The position numbers were made by a program, and so were the translations under genes. A stretch of 64,000 nucleotides of DNA from Narthecium ossifragum (Eukaryota; Streptophyta; Magnoliopsida; Dioscoreales; Nartheciaceae). Shown piece after piece: positions 45,718-57,447 of this stretch. The stretch lies in assembly GCA_963920575.1 (NCBI GenBank), contig OY986969.1:18523288-18587287 (forward strand), written 5' to 3'. The notes under the pieces were generated by a model that did not search any database, was not told where the DNA came from, and worked only from the letters and a program-made list of their open reading frames with translations. Position 1 is the stretch's first letter. The number at the start of each line of letters is the position of its first letter.

Positions 45718-48552
45718 CGACCCAGAAAACCCATCCGGACCGGGACGTGAGGGTCCTAAACTCTAAAATCAAACGGTGAGAGCCTCCCCTGTAAACATCA
45801 CTTTTAAACCTGGTGCATGATTATAATATTCACAATTAATTTAAACTATCCTATCATCAAATCATAATACAACTTAACTACTACAATACTCAATTAACTT
45901 TAAAAAGATACAATAATGATTCAAGTCCTCTAAGTACAACAATCTCTGATCAATTTACATCAAATTGGATTACTAATACATTTCGCCTTCAGATTACAAT
46001 TTATACATTTAAAGCTGTACATCAATTGAATAGAATAAACTGATGATATCCTCGATCTCACGCACCACCAAAGGGAGTGCCGCCTCCAACACCGCAACAA
46101 CCTGAAAAAGAAGGGACTGCATCGACCTGCATCGCCGATGCAGCCCAGGTAGGAGTGAGCAACAAAGCTTGCTCAGTAAGGTTCTACGCTATTCTACGTC
46201 ACACTGAAGGGAGGAAAACAACAACTGTGTTGTCTCTCCGCATAAGTCTAAGGAATGCCAAGGGTCCCATAACCCTATCGATGTCCCAAGGGCTCCCGTC
46301 ATGAACCTCTCTCTTGAACATGTTACCAAGATCACCCTAAGCACCAACAAGGGAACAGTACCATGCGGGATCACCCTTACCCAAGAACAAACGAGAGTAA
46401 ACAAAGACTGCGGGCTCCTATCCAGTTACCACCCTGCCCAGTCATACCATCTCTCGCGGGGACACACATGTCAGGAAACGCATCGACATCCATCCTTAGC
46501 ACTTGGTCTTGGAGAAACAACACGACCTCTAAACCTCAACAACATTATTCCAATCCGACTACTTAATAATCCTCGAATAATATCAAACATAATCATTGAT
46601 GACAATCACGTCCTAATCCTTGACTACCCCAAACCCCGGTTCTAGGGCTAGACCCGGGCTACCCGAGAACCCCGGATCGACGATCGAATCCATCGCCTAC
46701 CACCTAGCCTGATGCCTCTAATGCAATCAAATGCATGCAATGCTCAGGCACAGGAATACAGGAATATTAGCATGCAATAATATGCCAAGACAACAATACA
46801 CGCGCTAGGCGAAGCATCAAGCTTGCCGGAGGGTAATCATAGCATGGGTCTAAACTACAGTAATACAATATTATAACGGCGCCCACAGGCCGTTAACAAA
46901 CAGCTACACATTTCAATTGGAATTTCGGCATTACGACGACATCCACAGCCGTCAACCGCAATTCCTGCAACAGGGCACACCCCTGGCCACACAGCACAAC
47001 AATACAGATAATCACAACTAAGAATAAGCTAAGGCACACCTTCGGCCCGCTTATCAATCTAAACATCCCAAGGGGCATTACTCCCTTGGTTCAACCACGA
47101 GCCCCACACGGGCTAAACATGTATATATATAACACATATATAACTAACATCTATGATATGGCATGTTCTACAAATTGAAAGCTTATTAGCTATCTATTCG
47201 TCAAAGAGAATACATATTTGAACATACCGATCCTAGAGATCACTAGGAACATTAAATACGTGCATCCTGAAGCATCAAACACGATAAAAACATCGAAGAT
47301 CCATTGGAAAGCCAAATCCCGGATTGCTACAGTGACCACAATTAGCAAAGATGAAATCTTCGCAAATCGACGTCCAAACGACGTTAAACCTCAAATCAAA
47401 CTTAATTAGATATTGATTGATATATTGGGAGCATGCTGACCAAGAATTAGATCTAATGGAAGTCTAATTTTCACAGATTTTACTATCCAATTTCTTAATT
47501 TCTGTTTCGCAGCAGTTTAGAAAACAATTCGTCAAAATTTGTATGAAAATCCAAAAATCATGAAATCAGCGGCAATCGAAAGCTAACTCGATGATCTACA
47601 ACTTTCATCTTGAAAGTTTCGCGATATCATGTTCACACAGCTCACAAATCGAGCTCGAACGTGACTGTTCATCGAAGAACAGAGCTTCCAAGAAAATCCG
47701 GGAAAAACATCCAAAAATCCCGATAAATCCCAAATCAAATCCCATGAAGGTTCAATCAATCACTAAGCATGATCTAAGGAACTAATTAACACAAAGAAGA
47801 TAACCAACAATCAACCAAACCCTACTAGCATATCTTAGAGATCAAGGTAGAAACCCTACCTTCACACGCTAATCCAATCTTCATCCTCGCTAATCCGCCG
47901 TGATCCCGTCGTCCACCGTCGACGTCGCCGTCTCCAACTCGCCGGAGAGCCGCTGGAGGTCTCCCACAACCGCAGCCGTCGTCGTCGAAGAAGGAAGAGA
48001 GGTCGCGGGAGAGAGAAAAGGCCGGAAGGAGAAGGAGGAAGGTGGCCTCGCCGCCGCCTCTGGTCGCCGGGGAAGATGGTTGGAGAAGGAGGGTTGCCGC
48101 GGAACAGAGAAGGGAAGGAAGGAGGGGTAGGGCACGGGCAAGGCAGGGGAAGGGAGAGGGAATAGAAGAAAAATAAAAGGGAAATTAAAGAAAGGGAGAG
48201 AGAAAAGAGGGTTCAGTCACTTAAGTGGCTGAATCAACCTAGTCTAGCCAATTTAATCGGACCGAGTCCGATTAAACTCCAAATTGCGATATCTCTTCGC
48301 AATCTCATCCGAATTTGTCGATCCCGAACACTCCTACTGGATCTATTCAATCACATACATCAATCAAGGCTGTGTGTGCAGTACGCGGGTGTGAAACCGA
48401 CCGTCAAGGCGTAATTTACCAAATTGCCCTTGGGGTCCAAAAACAGCGATGCGATCAACCGATCGCAACCCAAGGCCAACCGGGCCAACACCAACCGAGC
48501 CAACCCCTCGACCTAACGCGGTCGGACCGGGTTGGAGGAACAGGTTCTCACA
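45718..48552 (-). mobile_element. LTR F1
   Basis: Plus strand starts TGTCACGCCCCGACCC and ends GGTTCTCACA, about 2.8 kb. The middle (46301-46490) is close to the reverse complement of F3 (about 55880-56070); the U5-proximal 100 bases beyond the first ~30 differ strongly. A GGTAGG/CTACC dyad is near 47843-47862. Confidence 0.85.
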
Positions 48553-49181
48553 AACTATCACCCTTAAAGGAATTTCGTCCCAAAACTTCGATAAGAGTAG
48601 GGCGGGAAACAGCAACAAAAACAAAACACACCTGCATAAAACAAGAAGGGTTAGCAAGCTCGCAAACCGAGCAACCACATAAGGTACCGGACATCAACGC
48701 CCGCAACACAAACCACCGAGCACCAACGCCCACAACGGCCACACAAGGCAAGGAAACACCTCGGGGAGAGAACCACTTGGGACAAACTGCGTATGCGCCT
48801 CCAGCGCTCCCAAGTTACCCCTACAACACCTCTGCACCTCCAGAGGACTAAAGCTGACTTAACCGTTCTGTCTCTCGTGATTGGTCTCTCCGGCCAATCA
48901 TCTGGACTGATCGTTTGTCCATCTGTACCGCGAGATGTTGTGTTATAATCTGTACTCCTCCGTATTACCGGGATGAACTCCATCGTACCATGATGTCCAC
49001 TCTGACACTAGAAAGTACCGCGACGGAGCTACTATCTGTCGATACTTTGCCTCCACCTCCTAACAGGTGAGGTAAGGAGGCAAGAACTCTGCATCTGGTA
49101 CCACCTATGCTGACAACGAAGCCCAGGATACTTCCTCATGCCTCTGGGATGAACAGCATCAAGGAAAGAGTGAGCATCTCA
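48553..49181 (-). pseudogene. F1 pol tail: integrase zinc finger remnant joined to chromodomain-like end
   Basis: On the minus strand a remnant like HPRGMRKYPGLRC...HRWYQMQ (about 49165-49090) matches the integrase zinc finger seen on the plus strand in F3 (HPGGTEI...LRHQLSWHQMQ). A chromodomain-like end (LVLWRCRGVVGVTWERWRR) follows at about 48850-48780. The integrase core between them is missing. The segment ends with a polypurine-like AAGGGTGATAG next to LTR F1. Stops and frame changes are frequent. Confidence 0.65.
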
Positions 49182-51894
49182 TATGATGTCCTCGCGAAAC
49201 TCCATCCAGATAGGGGAGTAAGCAACTTAAACCTGTTACATCATCAATGGCGCGGAAAATTTTGACAGAGTATCCTCTATAATTCTTACACAAGGACCTG
49301 TACAATTCCTTATATTTCACAATAAATTCAAATACAGAATCAAAGGCATAATTTGCAGACTCATACTGATATCATGATTACAATCCAATTAAACATCCAA
49401 TTAAAAGACATTGTCATTAATATCAAAATTGACAGTTATACAATTTGTCCTCAAATAAGATGCATAAGTCTCCAAATGTTTGACTATATTAAATAAATAT
49501 AAAGCTGAATTTAAATCCTCTAGTCTGTCAACAACCTCAAAGTCCACCCGAAGTAGATGCGCCTCCAAGAGCAGATCCGCCTAGAACTACTGAGGAAGGA
49601 GCGGCGCCTGCACCTGCAAAACGCAGCCCGGGTAGGGTGAGCATAAAGCCCAGTAGGGTTTTACTCTACGACATTCTCAAGGAAAGGGTAAATTGCAACT
49701 GTGTTATCTTTCATCCCAAGGCTAAGGTGCTACTGGAGGTCTCACACCTCGTCGATCCAGAATGGGCCCCTTCATAGGGTCACCGTCACCCAAGCGGCGA
49801 AACAAGGAGGACGGCCAACACGAGCCCGGACCCAGGGTCGATGCATCGCCGCTGCACTCACCGCCAGAGCTCTCGCCGTACACTACCCCTTGTACGGGGA
49901 CATACGTCATGGACATCGACATCTACACTTAGACGCTTGGGACAAAGAGACAACACGACCTCTATTCCTTAACATCATAATTCACATGATTATATCTAGG
50001 TTGTAACCTCAATCAACACAAGATCATAACCACACAATCTCGCCCTAGTCCTCCTACCCATACCTCGGTCCTAGAGCTAGATCCGAGTTACCCGAGCCCT
50101 CAGATCGGCGATCGAGCCCATCGCCCGCACCTAGCCTTAATGCTTCTAATGCATAAACATGCATGAGCCTATTCAAACAACTAGGCCTAGGTGTCTCTAC
50201 ATGTCAATTCATCAACCACATGTCCACAAGTTATAGCATAGCTATAAAATAGATTCAGTATTTAAGAATAGACAGAAGCCAAGTATGGACTTTCACATAT
50301 CCCAATCATATATCATCTTATTCAACACATATAATAGGGCACACCTTCGGCCCAATTAAATCTAAACATTCCCAAGAGGCGTCACTCCCTTGGTTAACCC
50401 ACAAAGAAATAGAAACGGGCACACCGCCGGCCCTAGGCAGAAGCATGCTATAACAATATCTAATTAAATGGAACGGCTAGTATTCATACTAGTTGAAGAA
50501 GAAGATAAACATATGGTTCATAAGAGTAGTAGTAATATTCAGTTCGGGCTGATAGCGAAAAACAACCAAGGACTGACTCCAAATCAGGTAATGACCATCC
50601 ATACCAGCAAAGGGGACTAATTCATAGGTTCACCATGGTAGTAGCGAAACCTGGGGAGGACAACAGAGGGAAGGAGGGCCATCTACCCAGAGCAAGGCCA
50701 ATCAGAACCCCAACTCAACTCCCCTACGGAGTCCAGCAAAACCAAACCAATCCTCAAAGACAGAGCTTACGGGAATAGAACTCACACCCTCGCAGCAGAC
50801 CGAACAATGCAACCCCTCAACAACCCCTGGCAGCCGGAAGAAAAACAGAGGGATCGAGCATGGAAAGAGATGACACTGCAGCAACTGGGATGAGGAAGGA
50901 AACCGAAACGAACACCCGAAGATTCAAGGGAAATCAGGCAACTCAAGTCTCCGGCCGGCCAAGAACAGGGGAAAGAAACCAGAAGGAAGAAATCTCATCA
51001 AAACCTATAGGCCCAATCAAAGGCAGCAAAGAGGAGAAAAGAAATCCAACTTCGTGCAGATCCATAACATCCACCATAGTAGTTAGGAAAGGAAGAAGAA
51101 AGCTCTTCGGGAAACCGTCGGCACTCAATGATCCAGGCAATCACACACCAAGCAAACCATAGTCGTAGGGATAGGAGACAGAGGAATGGCACATTCAATG
51201 GAGAAGATCCCTAACAGAGCATCGAAACCTTATGCTAACAATGCATCAAACCAGATCCTAGATGCCTAACCAAGGGTTAGGGTAGGAATCCCTACCTCTG
51301 AGTGTGAGATCTCGTCTTCTTACCCGGCCGCGGTTGTCATCCCCGAGCTCGCCGTCGCTCGCACGTCGCCGCTGCTCCTCTACTCCGGCCGTGGGTCGCC
51401 TCCAGTCGTGGTCGCCGGCTCGCCAAGCTCTCCGCCGTCTCCGTGAACGCCGCCTCCCTCTCTCCTCAGCCGTCCGCCGCCGCTTCCTATCGGCGCCGTC
51501 TCCCTCTCTCTTTCTCTATCTATCGGGTGAAGTAATGCCCTAATGAGAGAGAGAACAGGGGTTAGGTTTTAACTAATGGGTACTTAAGTCCAAGGCCCTT
51601 CGATCCTCATCAAATGGATCTCGCCCGTTCAGGTCTAGATCTACTAGATCAAGCCCCGATCCTCAGATCTAGATCACCCCTATGGGTCTACTCAAACACA
51701 TACATCATTATAAGGCCGTGTGTGCGTTACGCGCATGTGAAATCACCCGACAGGGCGCAATTTGACCAAATTGCCCCTGGGGTTGCAAAGAGGCCATGCG
51801 ATCAGCCGATCGCACTCGACGCGAGAACAACCTAAGGAAGGGATCGGCCCTCGACCGACGCGGTCGAGCCGGGTCAGAGGAACGGGTCCTCACA
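49182..51894 (-). mobile_element. LTR F2
   Basis: The plus-strand left end is worn (TGTCCTCGCGAAACTCCATCC near 49188 corresponds to the TGTCACGCCCC...CCATCC end of other F LTRs). The stretch TTAAACCTGTTACATCATCA (about 49225) matches F3 in reverse. The right end GGGTCCTCACA is intact. The GGTAGG/CCTACC dyad is near 51280-51297. It is the most diverged F LTR here. Confidence 0.75.
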
Positions 51895-52140
51895 ACCTAT
51901 CACCCTTAAAGGAATTTCGTCCACGAAATTCGCTAAGGGTAGGGCCGAAGAAAAGAAACAAGCACTCTAAGCCTACCTGCACATACAAGAACAAGGCTAC
52001 AGCTAGGGGCGCCAACGCTCGAAAGAAGTCTACCTGTCGGAAGGAATAATCTTGGGAACTCTCGGCGCATACGGTCCTCTCGCTCCCAAGTCAGCTCTTC
52101 GGTATTGCCATGTCTCCAACGGACCATCACTAACGGTATT
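51895..52140 (-). pseudogene. F2 pol tail: chromodomain end
   Basis: The minus strand reads VRWRHGNTEELTWEREDRMR followed by REFPRLF (about 52130-52045), the classic C-terminal chromodomain of plant chromovirus pol. It is followed by the AAATTCCTTTAAGGGTGATAGG polypurine region against LTR F2. This is the best evidence that family F is a chromovirus. Confidence 0.8.
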
Positions 52141-53428
52141 GAGATCGACTCTTTCCTTATTGATGTTCATCCAGGAGGCACGGAGATATGCCATAGACTT
52201 CGCCATCAACTTAGTTGGCACCAAATGCAGAGGTCAGACGCAGAGTTCGTTCCTGATAACCTCACTTGTCAGGAGGTGGAGGCGGAATGTAGACAGGTAA
52301 CAGGCTTGTTACGGCCCTTTTCAGTGTCAGAGTGGATATTATAGCATGACGGACTTCATCATCATCATATAGAGGATGCAGAGAGGACTTTATATGATTT
52401 GGGTCATTATAGCCTGATTGTTCAAATCCGCGCATATATCGCCTATGAGTACGGATATTACAGAGCAGTTTAGCAGGCCTCATTAGAGAGATGAACATGC
52501 TGCATGATGTTTCAACTTCCATCGTGTCAGGTCGCGATTCTAGATTCACGGGCAGGCGTTAGTGCAGTTCTCAAAAGCCCATGATCACTTTGTTAGATTT
52601 CTATAAAATATCTCACCTACAGGCGGAGAGACAGTCAGAGAGGATGACTCAGGTCTCAGATGAAGTGTGTATAGTTGATGCAGATATCAGCTGACAAGAT
52701 CACATTCCATGGTGAAATTCGCTTGCTACAACAGTTGACAGTTCAGCAATGGCATCGCACCGTTTGAGGTATAGTATGACATCCTATGTCGGGCTTCGGC
52801 TCGTTGGGCAGATCTTGCAGAGGCTTCATCCACCAACTCAGACATCATCACCCAACATCCAGAAGATCAGCACAGGTCATGTCAGACTGGTCAGAAGACT
52901 TGCACATACCGTTTAAGTACACACGGTGACAGAGTGACTTTCCGGATGATACGACACGGAGATCCTGTTAGTGGTGGCAGCAGAGTGCCGAGGAGACAGT
53001 GTTTAGTTACGCAGTACTTTGTTAGAGGCGTTGATTCGAGCTTGGGCCTAGTGTAAAGCACGGGAGAGTGTCCAGTCCAGATTCATGGTAGAAGAGGCCA
53101 GTCTCGAGAGAGAAGACAGTTCCGTCAGCTTTAACCCTCTTGAGGTGTAGAGGCGGTGTGGGGGTGACTTGGAAGCGCTGGAGGCGCATGTGCAGTTTGT
53201 CCCAAATGGTTCGCACCCCGAGGTGTTTCTCTGTCTTGTGTGGTAGTTGCGGGCGTTGGTGCTCGGGGGTTTGTGTTGCGGGTGTTGATGCCAGTGCCTT
53301 GTGTGGTTGCTCGGGTTGCGAACTTGCTAACCTTTCTTGTCTTGTGCAGGTGTGCTTGTTTTTACTTATTGTTTCCGACCCTACTCTTACCGAATTTCGA
53401 GGATGAAATTCCTTTAAGGGTGATAGGT
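52140..53428 (+). pseudogene. F3 pol tail: integrase and chromodomain-like end
   Basis: The plus strand shows an integrase zinc finger (VHPGGTEI, then DNLTCQEVEAE and VTGLLRPFSVSEW, about 52165-52338), a badly decayed core, and at about 53135-53200 an LRCRGGVGVTWKRWRR stretch like the chromodomain end. The tail ATTCCTTTAAGGGTGATAGG (about 53408-53427) serves as polypurine tract. Many stops; no full domain survives. Confidence 0.7.
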
Positions 53429-53761
53429 TGTGAGGACCCGTACCTCCAACCCGGTCTGATCGCTTGGGTCGAGGGTCTGGTTCTGTTGGTTTTGGGCTTG
53501 GTTGGCCTTGCTTTGCGATCCTCGCTGATCGTTGCGGCTCCGGGGGGTAATTTAACTAGGCGGAGTGGGTTTCACACACGCGTAACGCACACACGGCCTT
53601 GTGATGATATATGTGCTTGATTAGACCATTAGGAGTACCCTAGATCGGAGGATCTGGGTCAGATCGTGAAGAGCTGGACTTGGGCAGCTGAGATTAGCTT
53701 AGGCTGATCGGATAGCCAGGATCTAACTTAAGTGATCATATTAAAACCTTCTTAACCCTTC

Positions 53762-53805
<44 letters not shown>

Positions 53806-56685
53806 GGGTCCTATCCCGATCTTTAGAGAGAGAGAGAGCGGCGGCGTCGAACCGGCGTCGAACCGAAGGGGACAGGAGAGCTCGGCGACCGTGATCGGAG
53901 GCGACCAACGACCGCGGCTGGAGAGGAACGAGACGGCGGCTGGGCCTTCTCCTTCACCGACGACGGGGAGCTTGGCTACTTTGGCAACGACGACGAAAAC
54001 CTTGGTGACGATGATTGCCGTGGCCGGAGAAGAAGGGGAAGGACGCGAGCTCAACGATCCAGAGGTAGGGTTTCCAGCCTAAACTTGGTTTAGACTCTAC
54101 TAGCATAGATTAGGCCATAGGATTGCATCGGGGTTGGATTTGTTGTGCTTGCCCTGTTTTCCGGCGACATTTGCTCTGTTCTTTTCGGTGATGTTTTAGT
54201 ACTCTCTATCTCTGCTCTGTTTCCTGCTCCATTCTTCTGCTATGCCTTGCGTTCGTGGTTTGTGGTGTTCTCTTCTTTCCCTGCCATGGTTTATCTAGAT
54301 GTTTAATTCTTCCTTGCTGGTTTGAATGTATAGTTTCTAAGCTATGGGTTATTGCCGGACTCTGTTAGCTATCCTTGCTGGTTCATCGGATGTAAGTTAG
54401 CCTAGATGTGGCAGAGCTATCTTCTTCTCTTTTGATCGACTGAAATAATTTGGATCTTTGGGTTTCTTGGATTGTTCCTCTGGTATGGGTTGGCCGGATG
54501 CTTGAGGTCCTCCTCAGGCCGTGTCCGGTGTGTTCTTCGAATCTGTGGGTGTTTGATCTGGAATTGTTGTTGTGCACGCAAGGTGCTTGTTGATTGCTTA
54601 CTTGCGGCCGTAGTTAGAATTCTTGGGTTTTCCCCTCCTTCGGATTGCTGGACATGTGAGGTCCCTCCCCCAGTTACCTCCCAAGCTTGGGTCGGCCCCA
54701 TGGTGGCTGCGACTCATCCCCTCCCCTTGTCTCCTTAGCTCAAGGCATGAAGACATAATCCCATAGATGTTCGATGAAATGCCATAGAGGGTGTTGAACC
54801 GCTGCTAGGCTAGATCTCCCCCATGCTAGGCTTGTCCCTTGGCTGCTTCGGTCTAGCTTCTATCATAAGCCCTAAAGTTGTTTGGTGAAATGCCAAAAAG
54901 GGGGCTGCTGAGCTACTGCTAGGTTTAATTCCTTTCCCATATTATTCATGCTGCTATACTTCATCCCTATGTCTTGCTATGTTGTACTGCCACTAGGATA
55001 CGCTGGTCTTTCCCTCTCAGCCAATTATTATGCCAATGCCATGCAATATGATGCTCTCTTTCGGTCGATAATGCGGTTGCTATTGTTAAGTTTGGATATT
55101 CCTCTACCATGCTCGTTTGGCTTCAGATGCTCCATTTAAGTGGATGCTCTAGTTCGATCATGTTTCTGTTGATTGAATATCCTAGTAGCTAAAGTTTTCT
55201 TTATGTGTCAGTCATGCTGGTTTCCGTTGATTAATCGTTAACTATAAGTATGATCAAATCCCGGAGTTGGATAGCTCTAAGTTGGCTTACTGCATAGTGG
55301 TCAGTTCTTGCAGCTTCATAGAAATGGTCTCAATTGTGCATCTTAATATCATGTAAGCCTAGGGCCGGCAGTGAGCCCGTTTTTATTTATTTTGTGGAAA
55401 TGCTTATATTGTGCGGGCCAGTGGTGCCCTGTTAGTTGATTAGCCGAGGATGTGCCATTGTACAATTTCTGGCTGACAGGCGGTGCATGTCGTCGTAATG
55501 CCGGAATTTGGACTGAAATGTGATAACACTGTAATAGATTAGCTCTCTTTTACGTCTTATATGCTAAACTGGACATGCTTGATGAGATGTCATGTAGAGA
55601 CACCTAGGCCTAGTTGATTGTGTAGGCTCATGCATATTGTAATGCATTAGAAGCATTAAGTCTAGGTGATAGGCGATCGTTTCGATCGCCGATCGGGGGT
55701 TCTCGGGTAGCCTGGATCTAGCCCTAGGACCGAGGTTTGGGTAGTCGAGGATTAGGACGTTATTGTCATCAATGATAATGCTTGATATCATTTGAGGTTT
55801 CTGTTATAGTCGACTATGGATTATTCTTGTATTTGAGGTGTAGAGGTCGTGTCGGGTCTCCAAGACCAAGTGCTAAGGATGGTTGTCGATATCCCTGACA
55901 TGTGTGTCCCCGCGAGAGATGGTATGACTGGGCAGGGTGGTACCTGGACAGGAGCCCGCAGTCTTTGTTTCCTCTCGTTTGTTCTTGGGTAAGGGTGATC
56001 CCGCATGGTACCGTTCCCCTGTTGGTGCTTACGGTGATCTTGGTAACATGTTCAAGAGAGAGGTTCATGACGGGAGCCCTTGGGACATCGATAGGGTTAT
56101 GGGGCCCCTTGGCATCTCTTAGGCTTAGGCGGAGAACGACACAGTTGCAGTTTCCCTTCCTTTCTGTGCGACGTAGAGTAGAACCCTAATGGACATTGTT
56201 GCTCACCCTACCTGGGTTGCATCGGCGATGCAGGTCGATGCAGTTCCTTCTTTCAGGTGTTCTTTTAGAAGATGCGCAGCATTTCGAGGTGATCGAGGAC
56301 TTGGAGCGTCGAGGAGTTCTTCTGCATATAATTTACAGTTTTAGTCAATGATGTACAAATTGATGTATTCGAGGACATGATTGTATGATCTTTAATTTAA
56401 TTGTATTGGAGAAATGTTGTGCCATTCTTTAATGTACAGATTTGAGGAATGTAATAATTGATCATTTTTGTCCTAATTGTAATTTGTCAAATATCGAAGT
56501 TGTACAATGTACAGGTTTCCTGTGTTATAATTATAAAGGGGATTCTGTCAAAATTTTTTATGAATTGGAGGATTAAATTGTTTAAATTCATAGCAGTTAT
56601 ATACTTGTGCGCCAGTTGATGATGTAAACAGGTTTAGGTGGCTCATGCCTTGATCTGGATGGGTTTTCTGGGTTGGGGCGTGACA
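53429..56685 (+). mobile_element. LTR F3
   Basis: TGTGAGGACCCG at the start and GGGGCGTGACA at the end, about 3.26 kb, the longest F LTR here. It carries a (CT)n tract followed by a (GA)n tract (53757-53838), a GC-rich leader-like stretch, and GAGGTAGGGTTTCC at about 54060. Open frames along it are not supported as genes. Confidence 0.88.
53757..53838. repeat. (CT)n...(GA)n inverted microsatellite in LTR F3
   Basis: CTCTCTCTCT runs at 53757-53802 are followed ~20 bases later by AGAGAGAGAGAG (about 53825-53837), which could fold back as RNA. Confidence 0.85.
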
Positions 56686-57447
56686 CTTTGTCCCCACTAA
56701 ATTGATGACAGGATAGCGAATGTGTATAGACTATAGAAAATTGAATGTAACCACCCGTAAAGATCACTTTCCATTACCTTTTCTAGACCATATTTTAGAG
56801 AGAGTAGCTGGACATCCTTTTTATTGCTTTCCTGATGGTTATTCTGGATATTATCAGATTGAGATTACATTAGAAGATAAGAAAAAAATGACTTTTACAT
56901 GCCCTTTTAGTACTTATGCTTTTCGTAGGATGTCATTTGGACTGTGTAATGCCTCAGCTACATTCCAGCGTTGTATGATGAATATGTTCGCTGATATAAT
57001 AGAGGAATGCATGGAAGTATATACAGATGATTTGACTATGTTTGGTAATACTTTTGATGCATGTTTGCAAAACTTAAAAGGAGTCTTGGTCAGGTGTGAA
57101 GAGAAGCACCTTGTGCTTAATTGGGAAAAGTGCCACTTCATGGTGCCCTCAGGCATTGTGTTGGGCCACATTGTCTCTTCCAGAGGCATTAAGGTAGATC
57201 GATCAAAAACCGATCTCATCTCAAAGCTTCCTTTGCCAAAGACTGTTAAAGATGTTAGATCCTTTCTAGGGCATGTTGATTTTACAGGAGATTCATTCAA
57301 AAATTTTCTGTTATTTCTCGACCTTTGTGTAATCTTTTGATAAAGGACAAGCCTTTTGAGTGGACTACTAATTGTTATAAGGCTTTTGAGGATTTGATTG
57401 ATAAACTGACTTCTACACCTATTGCACAACCACCCGATTGGAGCCTT
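56686..57447 (+). pseudogene. Element A: RT core and start of RNase H
   Basis: After a TAG at about 56714 the frame reads MCIDYRKLNVTTRKDHFPLP, DGYSGYYQI, MSFGLCNASATFQRC and the catalytic VYTDDLTMFG, which keeps both Asp residues (about 57018-57045). It then runs through NWEKCHFMVPSGIVLGHIVS and RSFLGHVDF. A one-base frame change lies near 57277; in the other frame PLCNLLIKDKPFEW follows, up to QPPDWSL, where the G LTR begins at 57448. RNase H proper and integrase are missing from the window. Confidence 0.9.

Larger units (their letters stand above)
45718..56685. mobile_element. Cluster of three 5'-truncated chromovirus-like 3' ends (F1, F2 minus; F3 plus)
   Basis: Order: LTR F1 (-) 45718-48552, its pol tail (-) 48553-49181, LTR F2 (-) about 49182-51894, its pol tail (-) 51895 to about 52140, F3 pol tail (+) about 52140-53428, LTR F3 (+) 53429-56685. 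Each has only the end of pol and the 3' LTR. The outer ends are both U5 ends of F LTRs, in mirror orientation, and the frame of A continues across them with only 2-3 bases of overlap (left flank ...GGAGACT, right flank CTTTGTCC), not a normal 5-bp duplication. Confidence 0.8.
21276..57447 (+). mobile_element. Element A, Athila-type LTR retrotransposon broken up by later insertions
   Basis: The 5' LTR (21276-22624), a tRNA-Asp-type primer binding site and a gag-protease-RT-RNase H order are present in pieces: 22625-24338, 40582-40816, 42986-43762, 45409-45717 and 56686-57447. The pieces are separated by element B, a solo F LTR, a reverse solo G LTR and the F cluster. The frame resumes on the far side of each insertion. 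Further RNase H, integrase and the 3' LTR are not in the window; a G LTR interrupts the frame at 57448. In-frame stops and one frameshift make it non-functional. Confidence 0.85.

Noticed and set aside
46301..46645. Conserved open frame shared with 55814-56068 on the other strand
   Set aside because: The similarity is due to the two F LTRs being related; lack of a start context and position in the LTR argue against a gene.
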